64,000 bases of DNA from Allobosea sp. UNC402CLCol (GTDB lineage: Bacteria > Pseudomonadota > Alphaproteobacteria > Rhizobiales > Beijerinckiaceae), in the NCBI RefSeq assembly GCF_000745475.1, contig NZ_JQJJ01000008.1, positions 682,001 to 746,000 on the forward strand, given 5' to 3'. Position 1 is the stretch's first letter. Every line of letters starts with the position of its first letter. The notes under the pieces are model-generated. The model was not told the origin of the DNA and ran no database searches. It worked only from the letters and a program-made list of their open reading frames with translations. Made by a program: the position numbers and the translations under genes. Shown here one piece after another: positions 1 to 8,340 of this stretch.

Positions 1-43
1 TTTGCGGCCTATTTGGCCGCACCCGGCAACAGCGGACCATCTT

Positions 44-607
44 ATGACACGTGATCGTCAGCGGCTGACAGAGGGCGTCATCGCGCTCGTCCTGTTCGGC
101 CTCACCATCCCGGCGGCGAACTGGATGATCGGCAATGTCGGCACGGTCTGCGTGCCGCAGGGCCCTTGCCTCGTCCCGGTCTGGCCCGGCATCAGCGCCC
201 CGAGCGGTGTGCTGATGATCGGGCTCGCGCTGGTGCTGCGCGACATCGTTCAGCGGCGCCTGGGCCCGGCCGCAGGCCTTGCCGCCATCGCGATCGGCAC
301 GCTGATTTCCGCGCTGCTGGCGCCATCGGCGATCGTGATCGCCTCCGTCGCGGCCTTCACTCTGTCGGAGCTCGCCGATTTCGCCGTCTATACGCCGCTG
401 CAGCGTCGGCGCTTCGTCACCGCGGTCGTCGCTTCCGGTTTCGTCGGGCTGGTCGTCGACAGCGTCATCTTCCTGCATCTGGCTTTCGGCAGTCTCGACT
501 TCCTTGCCGGCCAGGTGATCGGCAAGGCCTGGATGATCGTGATCGCCCTGCCCCTGATGCAGCTCCTGCGCCGTCGCGACGAACGCCTGGGCCTGGTCGC
601 CGCCTGA
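44..607 (+). CDS. VUT family membrane transporter (putative queuosine precursor transporter, YhhQ-like)
   Basis: The 187-residue protein is almost entirely hydrophobic, with about five to six membrane segments. It has a conserved loop rich in Pro, Gly and Cys near residues 33-50 and the charged turn LVLRDIVQRRLG, both typical of the VUT (YhhQ/COG1738) family. Characterised members import preQ0/preQ1-type queuosine precursors across the inner membrane; the substrate here is inferred. I chose the ATG at 44. An in-frame TTG at position 2 would add 14 residues that do not look like membrane protein. A long hairpin follows the stop. The gene lies upstream of rplY with no obvious functional link. 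Confidence 0.7.
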   Translation: MTRDRQRLTEGVIALVLFGLTIPAANWMIGNVGTVCVPQGPCLVPVWPGISAPSGVLMIGLALVLRDIVQRRLGPAAGLAAIAIGTLISALLAPSAIVIASVAAFTLSELADFAVYTPLQRRRFVTAVVASGFVGLVVDSVIFLHLAFGSLDFLAGQVIGKAWMIVIALPLMQLLRRRDERLGLVAA

Positions 608-616
608 CCTCTCCGT

Positions 617-655
617 CGTTCAGGCCGCCCCGGTTTCGAGACCGCGGCCTGAACG
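617..655 (+). terminator. Long nested hairpin after the VUT gene
   Basis: An 11-bp perfect stem (617-627 with 645-655) encloses a second small stem (631-634 with 641-644). It begins 10 bases after the stop codon. There is no T-run behind it, so it may act as a Rho-assisted terminator or an mRNA 3' stabiliser rather than a classical intrinsic terminator. Confidence 0.45.
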
Positions 656-658
656 GAC

Positions 659-687
659 TTGAGATCGCGATGGTTTTCGCCTATGAG
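659..687 (+). promoter_or_regulatory. Probable sigma-70 promoter of rplY
   Basis: TTGAGA at 659-664 and TATGAG at 682-687 are separated by 17 bp, matching the consensus at 5 of 6 and 4 of 6 positions. Transcription would start near 694 and leave a leader of about 93 nt before the rplY start codon. Confidence 0.5.
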
Positions 688-738
688 CAGCCACGCGCCC
701 GGCTGACACCCTTGGAGGCTCTGGGCGCGCCATCCGAT

Positions 739-766
739 GGCCGCCACGAGGCGGCCTTGTCATTTT
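739..766 (+). promoter_or_regulatory. Hairpin plus T-rich tail in the rplY leader (attenuator-like)
   Basis: A perfect 7-bp GC stem (739-745 with 750-756) with an ACGA tetraloop is followed by TTGTCATTTT. It ends about 20 nt before the rplY ATG. The form is that of a weak intrinsic terminator inside the leader, so premature termination or autogenous control of L25 is possible. The role is inference. Confidence 0.4.
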
Positions 767-786
767 ACAAGTCAAGGACATCCAAC

Positions 787-1407
787 ATGACCGCCGTGAA
801 GCAAATCGAGGCTTCGGCGCGCGCACAGGTCGGCAAGGGGGCCGCCCGTGCTGTTCGCCGCCAGGGCCAGACGCCTGCCGTGATCTATGGTGGGGGCGCC
901 GCTCCCGAAGCCATCGCGCTCGACGCCAACAAGACCCGCCAGCTGATTTTCGGCGGCCACTTCCTGACCACGATCTTCGAGATCGAAGTCGCCGGTAAGA
1001 AGCAGCGCGTCATTCCGCGCGATTACCAGCTCGACCCGGTCAAGGATTTCCCGATCCATGTCGACTTCCTGCGCGTCGCCAAGGGCCAGACCGTCACGGT
1101 CCAGGTTCCGGTTCACGTCGTCGGTCAGGAGCAGAGCCCCGGCGTCAAGAGCGGCGGCCTGGTCCAGATCGTCGAGCACGCCCTCGAAGTCACCGTCGAG
1201 CCCGACAGCATTCCGGAGTCCATCGACGTGTCGGTGGCCGGCCTGAACGTCGGCGACTCCATCCACGCCGACGCGATCAAGCTTCCGGCGGGCGCCAAGC
1301 TCACCGTTGGCGCTGACGCTACGATCGTCACGATCTCTGCGCCGACCGTCGAGGCCGAGCCCGTCGCTGCCGAAGCCGCGGAAGCCGCTCCCGAAGCCAA
1401 GGCCTGA
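787..1407 (+). CDS. rplY: 50S ribosomal protein L25/general stress protein Ctc
   Basis: The protein has 206 residues. The N-terminal L25 domain binds 5S rRNA (motif ARAQVGKGAARAVRRQGQTP near residues 9-28). It is followed by the longer TL5/Ctc-type C-terminal beta domain and an Ala/Glu-rich tail. This two-domain length is usual in alphaproteobacteria; E. coli L25 is only about 94 residues. I chose the ATG at 787, preceded by AAGGA, because residues encoded further upstream are not ribosomal-like. It is followed by a terminator and then pth, the common rplY-pth order. Confidence 0.95.
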   Translation: MTAVKQIEASARAQVGKGAARAVRRQGQTPAVIYGGGAAPEAIALDANKTRQLIFGGHFLTTIFEIEVAGKKQRVIPRDYQLDPVKDFPIHVDFLRVAKGQTVTVQVPVHVVGQEQSPGVKSGGLVQIVEHALEVTVEPDSIPESIDVSVAGLNVGDSIHADAIKLPAGAKLTVGADATIVTISAPTVEAEPVAAEAAEAAPEAKA

Positions 1408-1451
1408 TGAAACGGCGCCGCCCGGCGCCGTTCACCTGGAACGATCACGAG

Positions 1452-1476
1452 ACGGCCGGGCTCCCCCGGCCGTTTT
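1452..1476 (+). terminator. Intrinsic terminator after rplY
   Basis: A 9-bp perfect stem (1452-1460 with 1465-1473), a 4-nt loop and a TTTT tail (1473-1476). A second GC hairpin (about 1413-1431) lies directly after the rplY stop. Confidence 0.8.
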
Positions 1477-1482
1477 GCTATG

Positions 1483-1527
1483 GCATCGGACCGAAAGTGC
1501 TTTGTGCTTTTCGGCCGAGCCCCATGC
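1483..1527. repeat. Intergenic palindromic element, family A, copy 1
   Basis: The element runs from GCATCGGACCGAAAGTGC to CTTTTCGG and a terminal ATGC. It is an imperfect copy of a roughly 45-bp palindrome also found at 11594, 32953 and 35808. All four lie between genes. Confidence 0.65.
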
Positions 1528-1556
1528 TGAATCGATAAGCCTGCCGGAGTCCCGCC

Positions 1557-2171
1557 ATGCTGATCTTCGCCGGCCTCGGCAATCCCGGCGCGCGCTATGC
1601 CCGCAACCGGCACAATATCGGCTTCATGGCCGTGGACGAGATCGCCCGCCTGCATCGCGCCTCCCCCTGGCGCTCGCGCTTCCAGGCCGAGGCCTGTGAG
1701 GCGACGATCGGCACCGAGAAGGTCATCCTGCTCAAGCCGCAGACCTATATGAACGAATCCGGCCGCGCGATCGGCGAGGCCGCCCGCTTCTTCAAGATCG
1801 CGCCCGCCGATGTCGTTGTCTTCCATGATGAGCTCGACCTCGCCCCCGCGAAGCTGCGGATCAAACTGGGAGGCGGCAATGCCGGCCATAACGGCCTGCG
1901 CTCGACCACTGCGGCCATCGGCAACGATTATCGCCGCGTGCGGATGGGCATCGGCCATCCCGGCCTGAAGGAGCTGGTCCACGGCTATGTACTGAACGAT
2001 TTCGGCAAGGCCGAGCAGCCCTGGGTCGAGGATCTCTGCACCGCCTGCGCCGACTTCGCCCCTCTCCTCGCCGCCCATGACGATGCCGGCTTCCAGAACA
2101 AGGTGCATCTCTTCATGGATGCGCGCGGCCACGCCGCCGTGAAACGGCTGGGCGAGAAGAGCGAAGGCTGA
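1557..2171 (+). CDS. pth: Peptidyl-tRNA hydrolase
   Basis: This cytoplasmic enzyme releases tRNA from peptidyl-tRNAs that drop off the ribosome. The 204-residue protein carries the family signatures [18 protein letters not shown] (residues 6-23, with the catalytic-type Asn9 and His19), [18 protein letters not shown] and [12 protein letters not shown]. The length is typical. It starts 30 bp after the family A palindrome. A possible own promoter is not evident, and read-through from rplY would have to pass the terminator at 1452-1476. Confidence 0.96.
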   Translation: MLIFAGLGNPGARYARNRHNIGFMAVDEIARLHRASPWRSRFQAEACEATIGTEKVILLKPQTYMNESGRAIGEAARFFKIAPADVVVFHDELDLAPAKLRIKLGGGNAGHNGLRSTTAAIGNDYRRVRMGIGHPGLKELVHGYVLNDFGKAEQPWVEDLCTACADFAPLLAAHDDAGFQNKVHLFMDARGHAAVKRLGEKSEG

Positions 2172-2214
2172 CGTCCGGATCCGAAGAACGCCGTCGTTAG
2201 TCCGGAAATGACTT

Positions 2215-2319
2215 CGTCATTCCAGGCAAGCGAAGCGCAGACCCGGAATCCATTGCAGACTGCCGAGCCCTCCGATGGATTCCGGATCGGCGCGGGTTCG
2301 CCGCCTGTCCGGAATGACG
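2215..2319. repeat. Intergenic nested inverted repeat, family C, copy 1
   Basis: Outer arms CGTCATTCC (2215-2223) and GGAATGACG (2311-2319) enclose inner arms CCGGAATCCAT (2243-2253) and ATGGATTCCGG (2275-2285). It lies between the convergent pth and DUF5666-like genes. A related element is at 33862-33955. Elements of this kind are frequent between genes in Hyphomicrobiales. Confidence 0.7.
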
Positions 2320-2346
2320 GGGCTCCTGCCGAAAAGATAATCTCTT

Positions 2347-2946
2347 TCAGTAAGGCAGCTTGGCGCCCGATTTGGCGATGGTGATCCGGCTCGTGCTGTA
2401 GCTGCCATCGGCCTGGCGGCTTGCCGTCATCGCGACCTGCGCGCCGGGCTTGAGCTCCGCCGCATCGGCCGGCGCGGCCATCAGGATGGCAGCGTCCGGC
2501 GTGATCGTCACCTTCTGCTCGCCACCGGGATAGCTCAGCACGAGATTGGCACCATCGACCCGCGAGACCGTATCGGCCACGGTCGCATTGGTCATGGTCG
2601 CGTCCGGCAGCACGCCCCATGGCCGATGCCCCTCACCGGTCCCGCGCATCGCCTCGGGGAAGATCATCACCTGCACCGCCAGCAATGTCCCATCCGGCTG
2701 CGGCTTGGCACCGACGCCGATGAAGGCGCCCTTGGCGATGTCGGAGGCCTTGGCGGGCACCACGCCGCCGGCGGAGAAGCCCGGGGCCAGCGCAACCTTC
2801 GCCTCCCGGCCGTCGGAAGTCTTGAGCGTCAGCACCGAACCGCTCATGGCCTCGACCTCGCCGCGCAGCCGCGTACCGGGCGTCTGGGCAAGTACTGCGG
2901 AGGTGGCCAGCAACGCGATGGTGGCAACGGATGGCAGGCGAAGCAT
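2347..2946 (-). CDS. Secreted DUF5666-like protein
   Basis: The protein has 199 residues with a clear Sec signal peptide; cleavage is likely after the Ala-Leu-Ala near residue 20. The mature part is rich in beta strands and contains two repeats of an OB-like pattern, GEVEAMSGSVLTLKTSDGRE near residue 29 and SRVDGANLVLSYPGGEQKVT near 127. This suggests a DUF5666-type periplasmic binding domain. No catalytic motif is visible and the function is unknown. It is a lone minus-strand gene between pth and ychF. Confidence 0.7.
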   Translation of the reverse strand: MLRLPSVATIALLATSAVLAQTPGTRLRGEVEAMSGSVLTLKTSDGREAKVALAPGFSAGGVVPAKASDIAKGAFIGVGAKPQPDGTLLAVQVMIFPEAMRGTGEGHRPWGVLPDATMTNATVADTVSRVDGANLVLSYPGGEQKVTITPDAAILMAAPADAAELKPGAQVAMTASRQADGSYSTSRITIAKSGAKLPY

Positions 2947-3153
2947 GGGAGCGATCCTATCGAGATGTCTCGGCTGAGCGATCCAGCACGCGCCGTCGGC
3001 CGGCCGCCATGCACGTTCCCGTGAGGCCGCTGCCCTGCCATTCGGCCCTGCCCCTTGTGTTTACGGCGCTCTCCCCCCAATAAGACGCCATCATTTCTGC
3101 AACATCGCGCGCGCCCGCCTTTTCGGCCGCAGCAGCGCATCGGATAGGCGATC

Positions 3154-4251
3154 ATGGGCTTCAAATGCGGAATCGTCGGCCTGCCGAATGTCGGCAAGTC
3201 GACCCTCTTCAACGCGCTGACGCAGACGGCGGCGGCGCAGGCCGCGAACTACCCGTTCTGCACCATCGAGCCGAATGTCGGCGACGTGGCGGTGCCGGAT
3301 GAGCGGCTCGAGAAGCTCGCGGGCATCGCCGGCTCCAAGGAGATCATCCCGACGCGGCTCACCTTCGTCGACATCGCCGGCCTCGTGCGCGGCGCCTCGC
3401 GCGGCGAGGGTCTCGGCAACCAGTTCCTCGCCAACATCCGCGAATGCGACGCCATCGCCCATGTCGTGCGCTGCTTCGAGGACGGCGACATCACCCATGT
3501 CGAGGGCAAGATCTCGCCGATCGACGACATCGAGACGATCGAGACCGAGCTGATGCTGGCCGATCTCGAAAGCCTGGAGAAGCGCGTCCAGCCGCTCGAG
3601 AAAAAGGCGAAGTCCGGCGACAAGGAGGCCAAGGAACTGGCCGATCTGATGAATCGCTGCCTCGTGCTGCTGCGCGACGGCAAGCCGGCCCGCCTCGTCC
3701 AGGTCGCAGCGGACGAGCGTCGCACCTTCGAGCTTCTCGGCCTGCTCTCTTCCAAGCCCGTGCTCTATGTCTGCAATGTCGAGGAGGCGAGCGCCGACAA
3801 GGGCAATCATTTCTCCGAACTGGTGAAGGCGCGCGCGGCCGAAGAAGGTGCCGTCGCCGTCGTCGTCTCGGCCAAGATCGAGAGCGAGATCGCGGTGCTG
3901 CCGCCGGAGGAGCAGACCGATTATCTCGAAGCGGTCGGCCTCGACGAGCCCGGCCTCAACCGCGTGATCCGCGCCGGCTACAAGCTGCTCAACCTCGTGA
4001 CCTATTTCACCGTGGGCCCGAAGGAAGCCCGCGCCTGGACGATCGAGCAAGGCACCAAAGGGCCGCAGGCCGCCGGCGTGATCCATACCGATTTCGAGAA
4101 GGGCTATATCCGCGCCGAGACCATCGCCTATGACGACTATGTCGCCAACAAGGGCGAGGCAGGCGCGCGCGAGGCCGGCAAGTTCCGGCTCGAAGGCAAG
4201 GAATACGTCGTCGCCGACGGCGACGTGCTGCATTTCCGCTTCGCGAACTGA
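3154..4251 (+). CDS. ychF: Redox-regulated ATPase YchF (Obg-like, OLA1 family)
   Basis: The protein has 365 residues, the usual length. The P-loop GLPNVGKST is at residues 9-17 and the G3 motif DIAGL at about 73-77. A coiled-coil insertion spans roughly 130-200, and a C-terminal TGS domain ends VADGDVLHFRFAN. YchF hydrolyses ATP in preference to GTP and associates with ribosomes. Its position next to rplY and pth is a common translation-related gene group in alphaproteobacteria. Confidence 0.96.
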   Translation: MGFKCGIVGLPNVGKSTLFNALTQTAAAQAANYPFCTIEPNVGDVAVPDERLEKLAGIAGSKEIIPTRLTFVDIAGLVRGASRGEGLGNQFLANIRECDAIAHVVRCFEDGDITHVEGKISPIDDIETIETELMLADLESLEKRVQPLEKKAKSGDKEAKELADLMNRCLVLLRDGKPARLVQVAADERRTFELLGLLSSKPVLYVCNVEEASADKGNHFSELVKARAAEEGAVAVVVSAKIESEIAVLPPEEQTDYLEAVGLDEPGLNRVIRAGYKLLNLVTYFTVGPKEARAWTIEQGTKGPQAAGVIHTDFEKGYIRAETIAYDDYVANKGEAGAREAGKFRLEGKEYVVADGDVLHFRFAN

Positions 4252-4273
4252 GGCGCGAGCAGGGGGCCGGCCG

Positions 4274-5287
4274 ATGCTGCAGTTCGAGGATTTCGTCGTC
4301 GGCGAAAGCGTCCATACGCGCGGCATCGCCGTCTCGCAGGACGACATCATCGCCTTCGCCTCGCGCTACGATGCGCAGGATTTCCACACCGACCCGGAAG
4401 CGGCGAAGGCGAGCTTCGTCGGCCGGCTGATCGGCTCGGGCTGGCATAGCTGCGCGCTGCTGATGCGGCTGATCGCGGAGGACTTCCTGCTCGGCTCGAC
4501 CGCGATGGGCGCGCCGGGCATCGACGAGGTGAAATGGCTCAGGCCCGTCTTCCCCGGCGATGTCTTGAGCGCCCGGCGCACCGTGCTCGAAACCAAAGCC
4601 TCGCGCTCCCGTCCCGAGATGGGTTTGGTGCGCTTCCGCTTCGAACTGCTCAACCAGCGCGACGAGCCCGTCCTCGAACAGACCAACTGGATCATGTTCG
4701 GCCGCAGGGGTTCCGATGTCGCAGCCCAGCCCAGCGGCGACTGGCTTGCCCATGCGCCGCATTACGAACGCCCCGCTTCGGAAAGCCCGCTGATCGCGCC
4801 GGCCGAAGCCCCCGAACCGACGCGCTTCTTCGAGGAGCTGGAGATCGGCCGGCGCTACGAGCTCGGCAGCTTCGTCTTCACGCCCGACGAGATCGTCGCC
4901 TTCGCCCGCAGCTTCGATCCACAGCCCTTCCATATGGACGAGGTGGCGGCGCGCACCAGCCTCTTCGGCCAGCTCGCGGCCTCGGGCTGGCATACGGCGG
5001 CGGTCTGGATGGCGACCATGGTCTCGCATCGGAAGCGCCAGCTCGCCATGACGACCGGCCGCCCGGCGCGTCTCGGCCCCTCGCCCGGCTTCAGGAACCT
5101 GCGCTGGTCGAAGCCGGTCCTCGCCGGCGACTGCATCACCTATTTTTCCGAAGTCGCCGACAAGCGCGAAAGCGCCTCGCGCCCGCAATGGGGCCTGTTC
5201 TTCCACCGCAACACCGGCGTCAACCAGCGCGGTGAAGAGGTCTTCAGCTTCGACGGCTGCGTGTTCGTCGAGCGGAAGCCGGCGTAA
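4274..5287 (+). CDS. MaoC-family dehydratase with two hot-dog domains
   Basis: The 337-residue protein contains two tandem MaoC domains (about 1-150 and 185-335). Each carries the hydratase-type Asp/His motif: YDAQDFHTD near residue 36 and FDPQPFHMDE near 214, each followed by SGWH. Such enzymes hydrate or dehydrate (R)-3-hydroxyacyl-CoA or related thioesters. The exact substrate cannot be read from sequence. It starts 22 bp after ychF and may be co-transcribed. I used the ATG at 4274; upstream in-frame residues belong to a shadow of ychF. Confidence 0.85.
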   Translation: MLQFEDFVVGESVHTRGIAVSQDDIIAFASRYDAQDFHTDPEAAKASFVGRLIGSGWHSCALLMRLIAEDFLLGSTAMGAPGIDEVKWLRPVFPGDVLSARRTVLETKASRSRPEMGLVRFRFELLNQRDEPVLEQTNWIMFGRRGSDVAAQPSGDWLAHAPHYERPASESPLIAPAEAPEPTRFFEELEIGRRYELGSFVFTPDEIVAFARSFDPQPFHMDEVAARTSLFGQLAASGWHTAAVWMATMVSHRKRQLAMTTGRPARLGPSPGFRNLRWSKPVLAGDCITYFSEVADKRESASRPQWGLFFHRNTGVNQRGEEVFSFDGCVFVERKPA

Positions 5288-5429
5288 GCGCATCGTCTCG
5301 GTCGCGGCTCCGAAGCGCGCGGGCAGATTCCCCCGCATCGCCCCAATCGGCAATTTTGCGGCAGCCGACTTCTCAGCCCCGACCTTCTCAGCGCCGCCGA
5401 GCGCCATTCACATTAAAGTCGCGCCAAAC

Positions 5430-5448
5430 CTGTCATACAGCTTGACAG
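5430..5448. promoter_or_regulatory. Perfect 6-bp dyad upstream of the GntR gene
   Basis: CTGTCA (5430-5435) and TGACAG (5443-5448) flank a 7-bp spacer. The second arm overlaps a TTGACA hexamer at 5442-5447 that could be a -35 element. The dyad lies about 52 bp before the GTG start of the regulator. It is a candidate operator for that protein. Confidence 0.45.
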
Positions 5449-5499
5449 ACAAGCAAGCTCAAACGAGAACTCACGCCCTGAAATTCCGGGCGCGATCGC

Positions 5500-6207
5500 G
5501 TGAAACAGGTACGCATTTCAGATCAGGTCGCCGACTACATCGTCCGGCTGATCCTCGAGGAAGGACTCGGCCCCGGCGACGCCCTGCCGAGCGAGTCGGA
5601 GCTTGCACGCCAGTTCGAAGTGAGCCGGCCGGCCGTTCGCGAAGCGACGAATGCGCTGGCCGGACGCGGCCTCATCACCGTGTCGAGCGGGCGCAGCCCG
5701 ACCGTGTCAGCCCTGGCGCAGGCGCCGTTCGCCAATCTGATGAATCATGGCCTCGCGATCGGCCAGGTCAGGATGCTGGACGTGATGAATGTGCGGCGCG
5801 GGCTCGAGGAGGTCGCGGCCGAGCTCGCCGCGCTGAACCGTAGCCCTGAACAGGCTGCCGAGCTGGAAAGGCTGGCAGCGGCGCTCGGAGCAGCGCGCGG
5901 CGATGTCGAGACCTTCTGGCGCCTCGATATCCAGTTCCACAAGACCCTGGCCGAGGCGAGCGGCAACCATCTGCTCGCTTCATTGCTCGCCGGCATCAGC
6001 GAGGTCGCCAGCCGGTCGACCCGCAGCGGCCTCAGCCTCGCCCGCAATGCCGAGGAATGGGGCGTGATCGTCGAAGTCCATCTTGAAACGGCTGCCGGCG
6101 TCATCGCCGGCGATCCCGGACGTGCCCGCGCCGGCATGGCCGCGCATTTCGCCTCCGCCATAGGCCGCTTCGAGCGCGCGCTCACCCAGAACCGAGGACC
6201 ATCATGA
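5500..6207 (+). CDS. FadR/GntR-family transcriptional regulator
   Basis: The protein has 235 residues. An N-terminal winged helix-turn-helix (about 5-70, core LPSESELARQFEVSRPAVREA) is followed by an all-helical FCD ligand domain (about 95-225). The FCD metal-site pattern is visible as Asp/His residues in LDIQFHKTLAEASGN and a later His in EVHLETAA. The likely start is GTG at 5500. The stop overlaps the next ATG by four bases (ATGA), so it is translationally coupled to the RraA-type gene. It probably controls that gene and the transporter in response to their substrate (inference). Confidence 0.9.
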   Translation: MKQVRISDQVADYIVRLILEEGLGPGDALPSESELARQFEVSRPAVREATNALAGRGLITVSSGRSPTVSALAQAPFANLMNHGLAIGQVRMLDVMNVRRGLEEVAAELAALNRSPEQAAELERLAAALGAARGDVETFWRLDIQFHKTLAEASGNHLLASLLAGISEVASRSTRSGLSLARNAEEWGVIVEVHLETAAGVIAGDPGRARAGMAAHFASAIGRFERALTQNRGPS

Positions 6208-6899
6208 CTGCCAATCCCGCTATCGCCTCGCCGGAGGAAGCCCTGTTCGCCGAGATCAAGGCCAAGCTGTACACCGCCGTTCTCGGCGACGTGATGGATG
6301 CGATGGGGCTGACGAGCCAGTTCCTTCCGCCCGAGATCAGGGCCCTGGTGCCCGGAACCGTCATCGCCGGCAGGGCCATGACGGTTCAGGAGGCCGATTG
6401 CGCCGGCGACACCGCCGTGCGCGGCGGCGCCGAGCCCTTCGGCCTGATGTTCGAGGCTCTCGACGACCTCAAGCCCGGCGAGATCTATATCTGCACCGGT
6501 TCCTCGCCGACCTATGCGCTCTGGGGCGGCCTGATGAGCACGCGTGCCGCCAAGCTCGGCGCGGTCGGCGCCGTGCTGGACGGCTACCACCGCGATACCC
6601 GCGAGATCCTGGGTCTGGGCTTCCCGATCTTTTCGGCGGGCAGCTATGCGCAAGACCAGCGTGTGCGCGGCCGCGTCATCGATTATCGCTGCCCTCTGCG
6701 CTTCGGCAATGGCTGTCGCGTCGAGAACGGAGACCTCGTCGTCGCCGATATCGATGGCGTCGTCATCGTCCCGGCCAGGCACGAAAAGGACGTTCTGGCG
6801 GCAGCTTTCGACAAGGTGCGCGGCGAGAACGACGTCCGGGACATGATCCTGGCGGGCGAGACGACGACCGCGATCTTCGCCAAGACCGGAATCATGTGA
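6204..6899 (+). CDS. RraA family protein, putative 4-hydroxy-4-methyl-2-oxoglutarate-type aldolase
   Basis: The 231-residue protein has the RraA/HMG-aldolase fold. The motif GYHRDTREI (about residues 127-135) carries the Arg-Asp pair used for substrate and metal binding in class II pyruvate aldolases of this family. RraA proper, an RNase E inhibitor, shares the fold. The catabolic context next to a GntR regulator and a metabolite transporter favours an aldolase that releases pyruvate. The annotation 'dimethylmenaquinone methyltransferase', often seen for this family, is a historical error. Confidence 0.8.
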   Translation: MTANPAIASPEEALFAEIKAKLYTAVLGDVMDAMGLTSQFLPPEIRALVPGTVIAGRAMTVQEADCAGDTAVRGGAEPFGLMFEALDDLKPGEIYICTGSSPTYALWGGLMSTRAAKLGAVGAVLDGYHRDTREILGLGFPIFSAGSYAQDQRVRGRVIDYRCPLRFGNGCRVENGDLVVADIDGVVIVPARHEKDVLAAAFDKVRGENDVRDMILAGETTTAIFAKTGIM

Positions 6900-6945
6900 G
6901 CGGGCACCGCGAACGGACAGAATCAAAAGAGGAACGCCCACAGAT

Positions 6946-8265
6946 ATGACGACGACAGACGCTTCCACGCCGGCGGCGACCGAGGCCGGCCGGGCGAATC
7001 TCGGCAAGGCCGTGACCGCAGCGACGGTCGGCACGGTGATCGAATGGTACGACTACGCGCTCTACGGCGCCGCCTCGGGCGTGATCATCAACAAGCTGTT
7101 CTTTCCCAACCTCTCGCCGACGACCGGCGTGCTGGCCGCCTTCGCGACCTTCGCGGTCGGCTATTTCGCGCGCCCCGTCGGCGGCATCGTCATCTCGCAT
7201 ATCGGCGACACGTTCGGCCGCAAGCCGGCCCTGATCCTGACCATCACTTTGATGGGTCTGGCGACCGTGCTGATGGGCTTGCTGCCGACCTATGAAAGCA
7301 TCGGCCTTGCAGCACCGATCCTGCTCGTGCTCATGCGCCTGATCCAGGGCTTCGGCGCGGGCGCGGAGCTCGCCGGCGCCATCGTCCTCGTCGCGGAATA
7401 CGCGCCGCCCAGCAAGCGCGCCTTCTACACCGGGCTGCCCAATGCCGCGACGCTCGTCGGCATCATGCTGGCGACGCTCTCCTTCCTGCTGATCTCCTAT
7501 CTGCCCGAGGATGTGCTGCTCGGCTGGGCCTGGCGCGTTCCCTTCCTGATCTCGGGCGCGCTGTTCCTGGTCGCGTTCTATATCCGCAAGCATCTCGACG
7601 AGACGCCGGAATATGTCGCGGCGATGGCCCGCGCCGAGGCGAAGCGCCACGAGCAGCGCGTGCCGCTCGGCGAGCTCTTCCGCAACAGCCCGCGCGAGGT
7701 CCTGTTCGGCTTCCTGAGCGTCACCGGCCACAATGCCAACGCCTATATCCTGAGCGCCTTCTCGCTCAGCTACATGATCAACACGGTCGGCATGTCCCGC
7801 ACCGAGGGCCTGGTCGCCGTCACCATCGGCTCGCTGTTCGGCATCGCCGGCGTGCCGCTCATGGGAGCGCTGGCCGATCGCATCGGCAGCGCCAAGGTCT
7901 ATGCCGGCGGGGCTCTGTTCGTGCTCCTCCTGGCCTATCCGCTGTTCTGGATGTTCGACACGCACAGCGTGGTCTGGTCCACGGTGGGCATCGGCCTGGG
8001 CTACGGCATCGGCTTCGGGGCGATGGCGGGCGCGCAGGGCGCGTTCCTGGCGAACCTGTTCCCGACGCGCTATCGCTTTTCCGGTCTCGCCATGTCGCGT
8101 GAGCTCAACGGCGTGCTCGTCGCGGGCCCCACGCCGCTGATCGCGGCATCGCTGGTCGCAGCTGCGGGCGGCAAGCCGACCCTGGTGGCCGCCTATCTGA
8201 TGGCCTGCTGCGCCCTGACGATCATCGCGGTCCTGGTGATCAAGCATCGCTCGATCCACGATTGA
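6946..8265 (+). CDS. MFS transporter, metabolite:H+ symporter (MHS) type
   Basis: The protein has 439 residues and 12 predicted membrane helices. The opening VGTVIEWYDYALYG and the loop HIGDTFGRKPAL match the MHS/ProP-shikimate-ketoglutarate branch of the major facilitators. RLIQGFGAGAELAGA is the usual helix 4 motif. It starts 46 bp after the RraA-type gene behind AGAGGA. It is probably the importer for an organic acid or betaine-like compound handled by the upstream aldolase. Confidence 0.9.
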   Translation: MTTTDASTPAATEAGRANLGKAVTAATVGTVIEWYDYALYGAASGVIINKLFFPNLSPTTGVLAAFATFAVGYFARPVGGIVISHIGDTFGRKPALILTITLMGLATVLMGLLPTYESIGLAAPILLVLMRLIQGFGAGAELAGAIVLVAEYAPPSKRAFYTGLPNAATLVGIMLATLSFLLISYLPEDVLLGWAWRVPFLISGALFLVAFYIRKHLDETPEYVAAMARAEAKRHEQRVPLGELFRNSPREVLFGFLSVTGHNANAYILSAFSLSYMINTVGMSRTEGLVAVTIGSLFGIAGVPLMGALADRIGSAKVYAGGALFVLLLAYPLFWMFDTHSVVWSTVGIGLGYGIGFGAMAGAQGAFLANLFPTRYRFSGLAMSRELNGVLVAGPTPLIAASLVAAAGGKPTLVAAYLMACCALTIIAVLVIKHRSIHD

Positions 8266-8276
8266 GCCTCAACGCC

Positions 8277-8309
8277 CCGCACGGGCTCGGCTTGCACGAG
8301 CCCGTGCGG
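8277..8309. terminator. 13-bp perfect hairpin between convergent genes
   Basis: CCGCACGGGCTCG (8277-8289) pairs fully with 8297-8309 around a 7-nt loop. It lies between the MFS stop (8265) and the convergent aldolase stop (8341). There is no strong T-run on either strand. It probably serves as a two-way transcription barrier. Confidence 0.6.
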
Positions 8310-8340
8310 ATGCTCCGGCTTTGCGAAAGCCGCCGCGCCG

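Noticed and set aside
1..43. Hairpin GCGGCC-N5-GGCCGC and a following conserved-looking segment before the VUT gene, as a possible preQ1 riboswitch
   Set aside because: The element is cut by the window edge and I cannot match it to a preQ1 consensus (no A-rich tail pairing). It may equally be the terminator of the previous gene.
166..1407. Long ORF that would extend rplY far upstream
   Set aside because: The upstream part runs antiphase through the VUT gene and has no ribosomal-protein character. The ATG at 787 has a ribosome site and the correct N-terminus.
3091..4350. Long open frame antisense to ychF
   Set aside because: It is a GC-rich shadow frame with Asp/Arg/Gly-rich composition and no family motif; ychF is clearly the coding strand.
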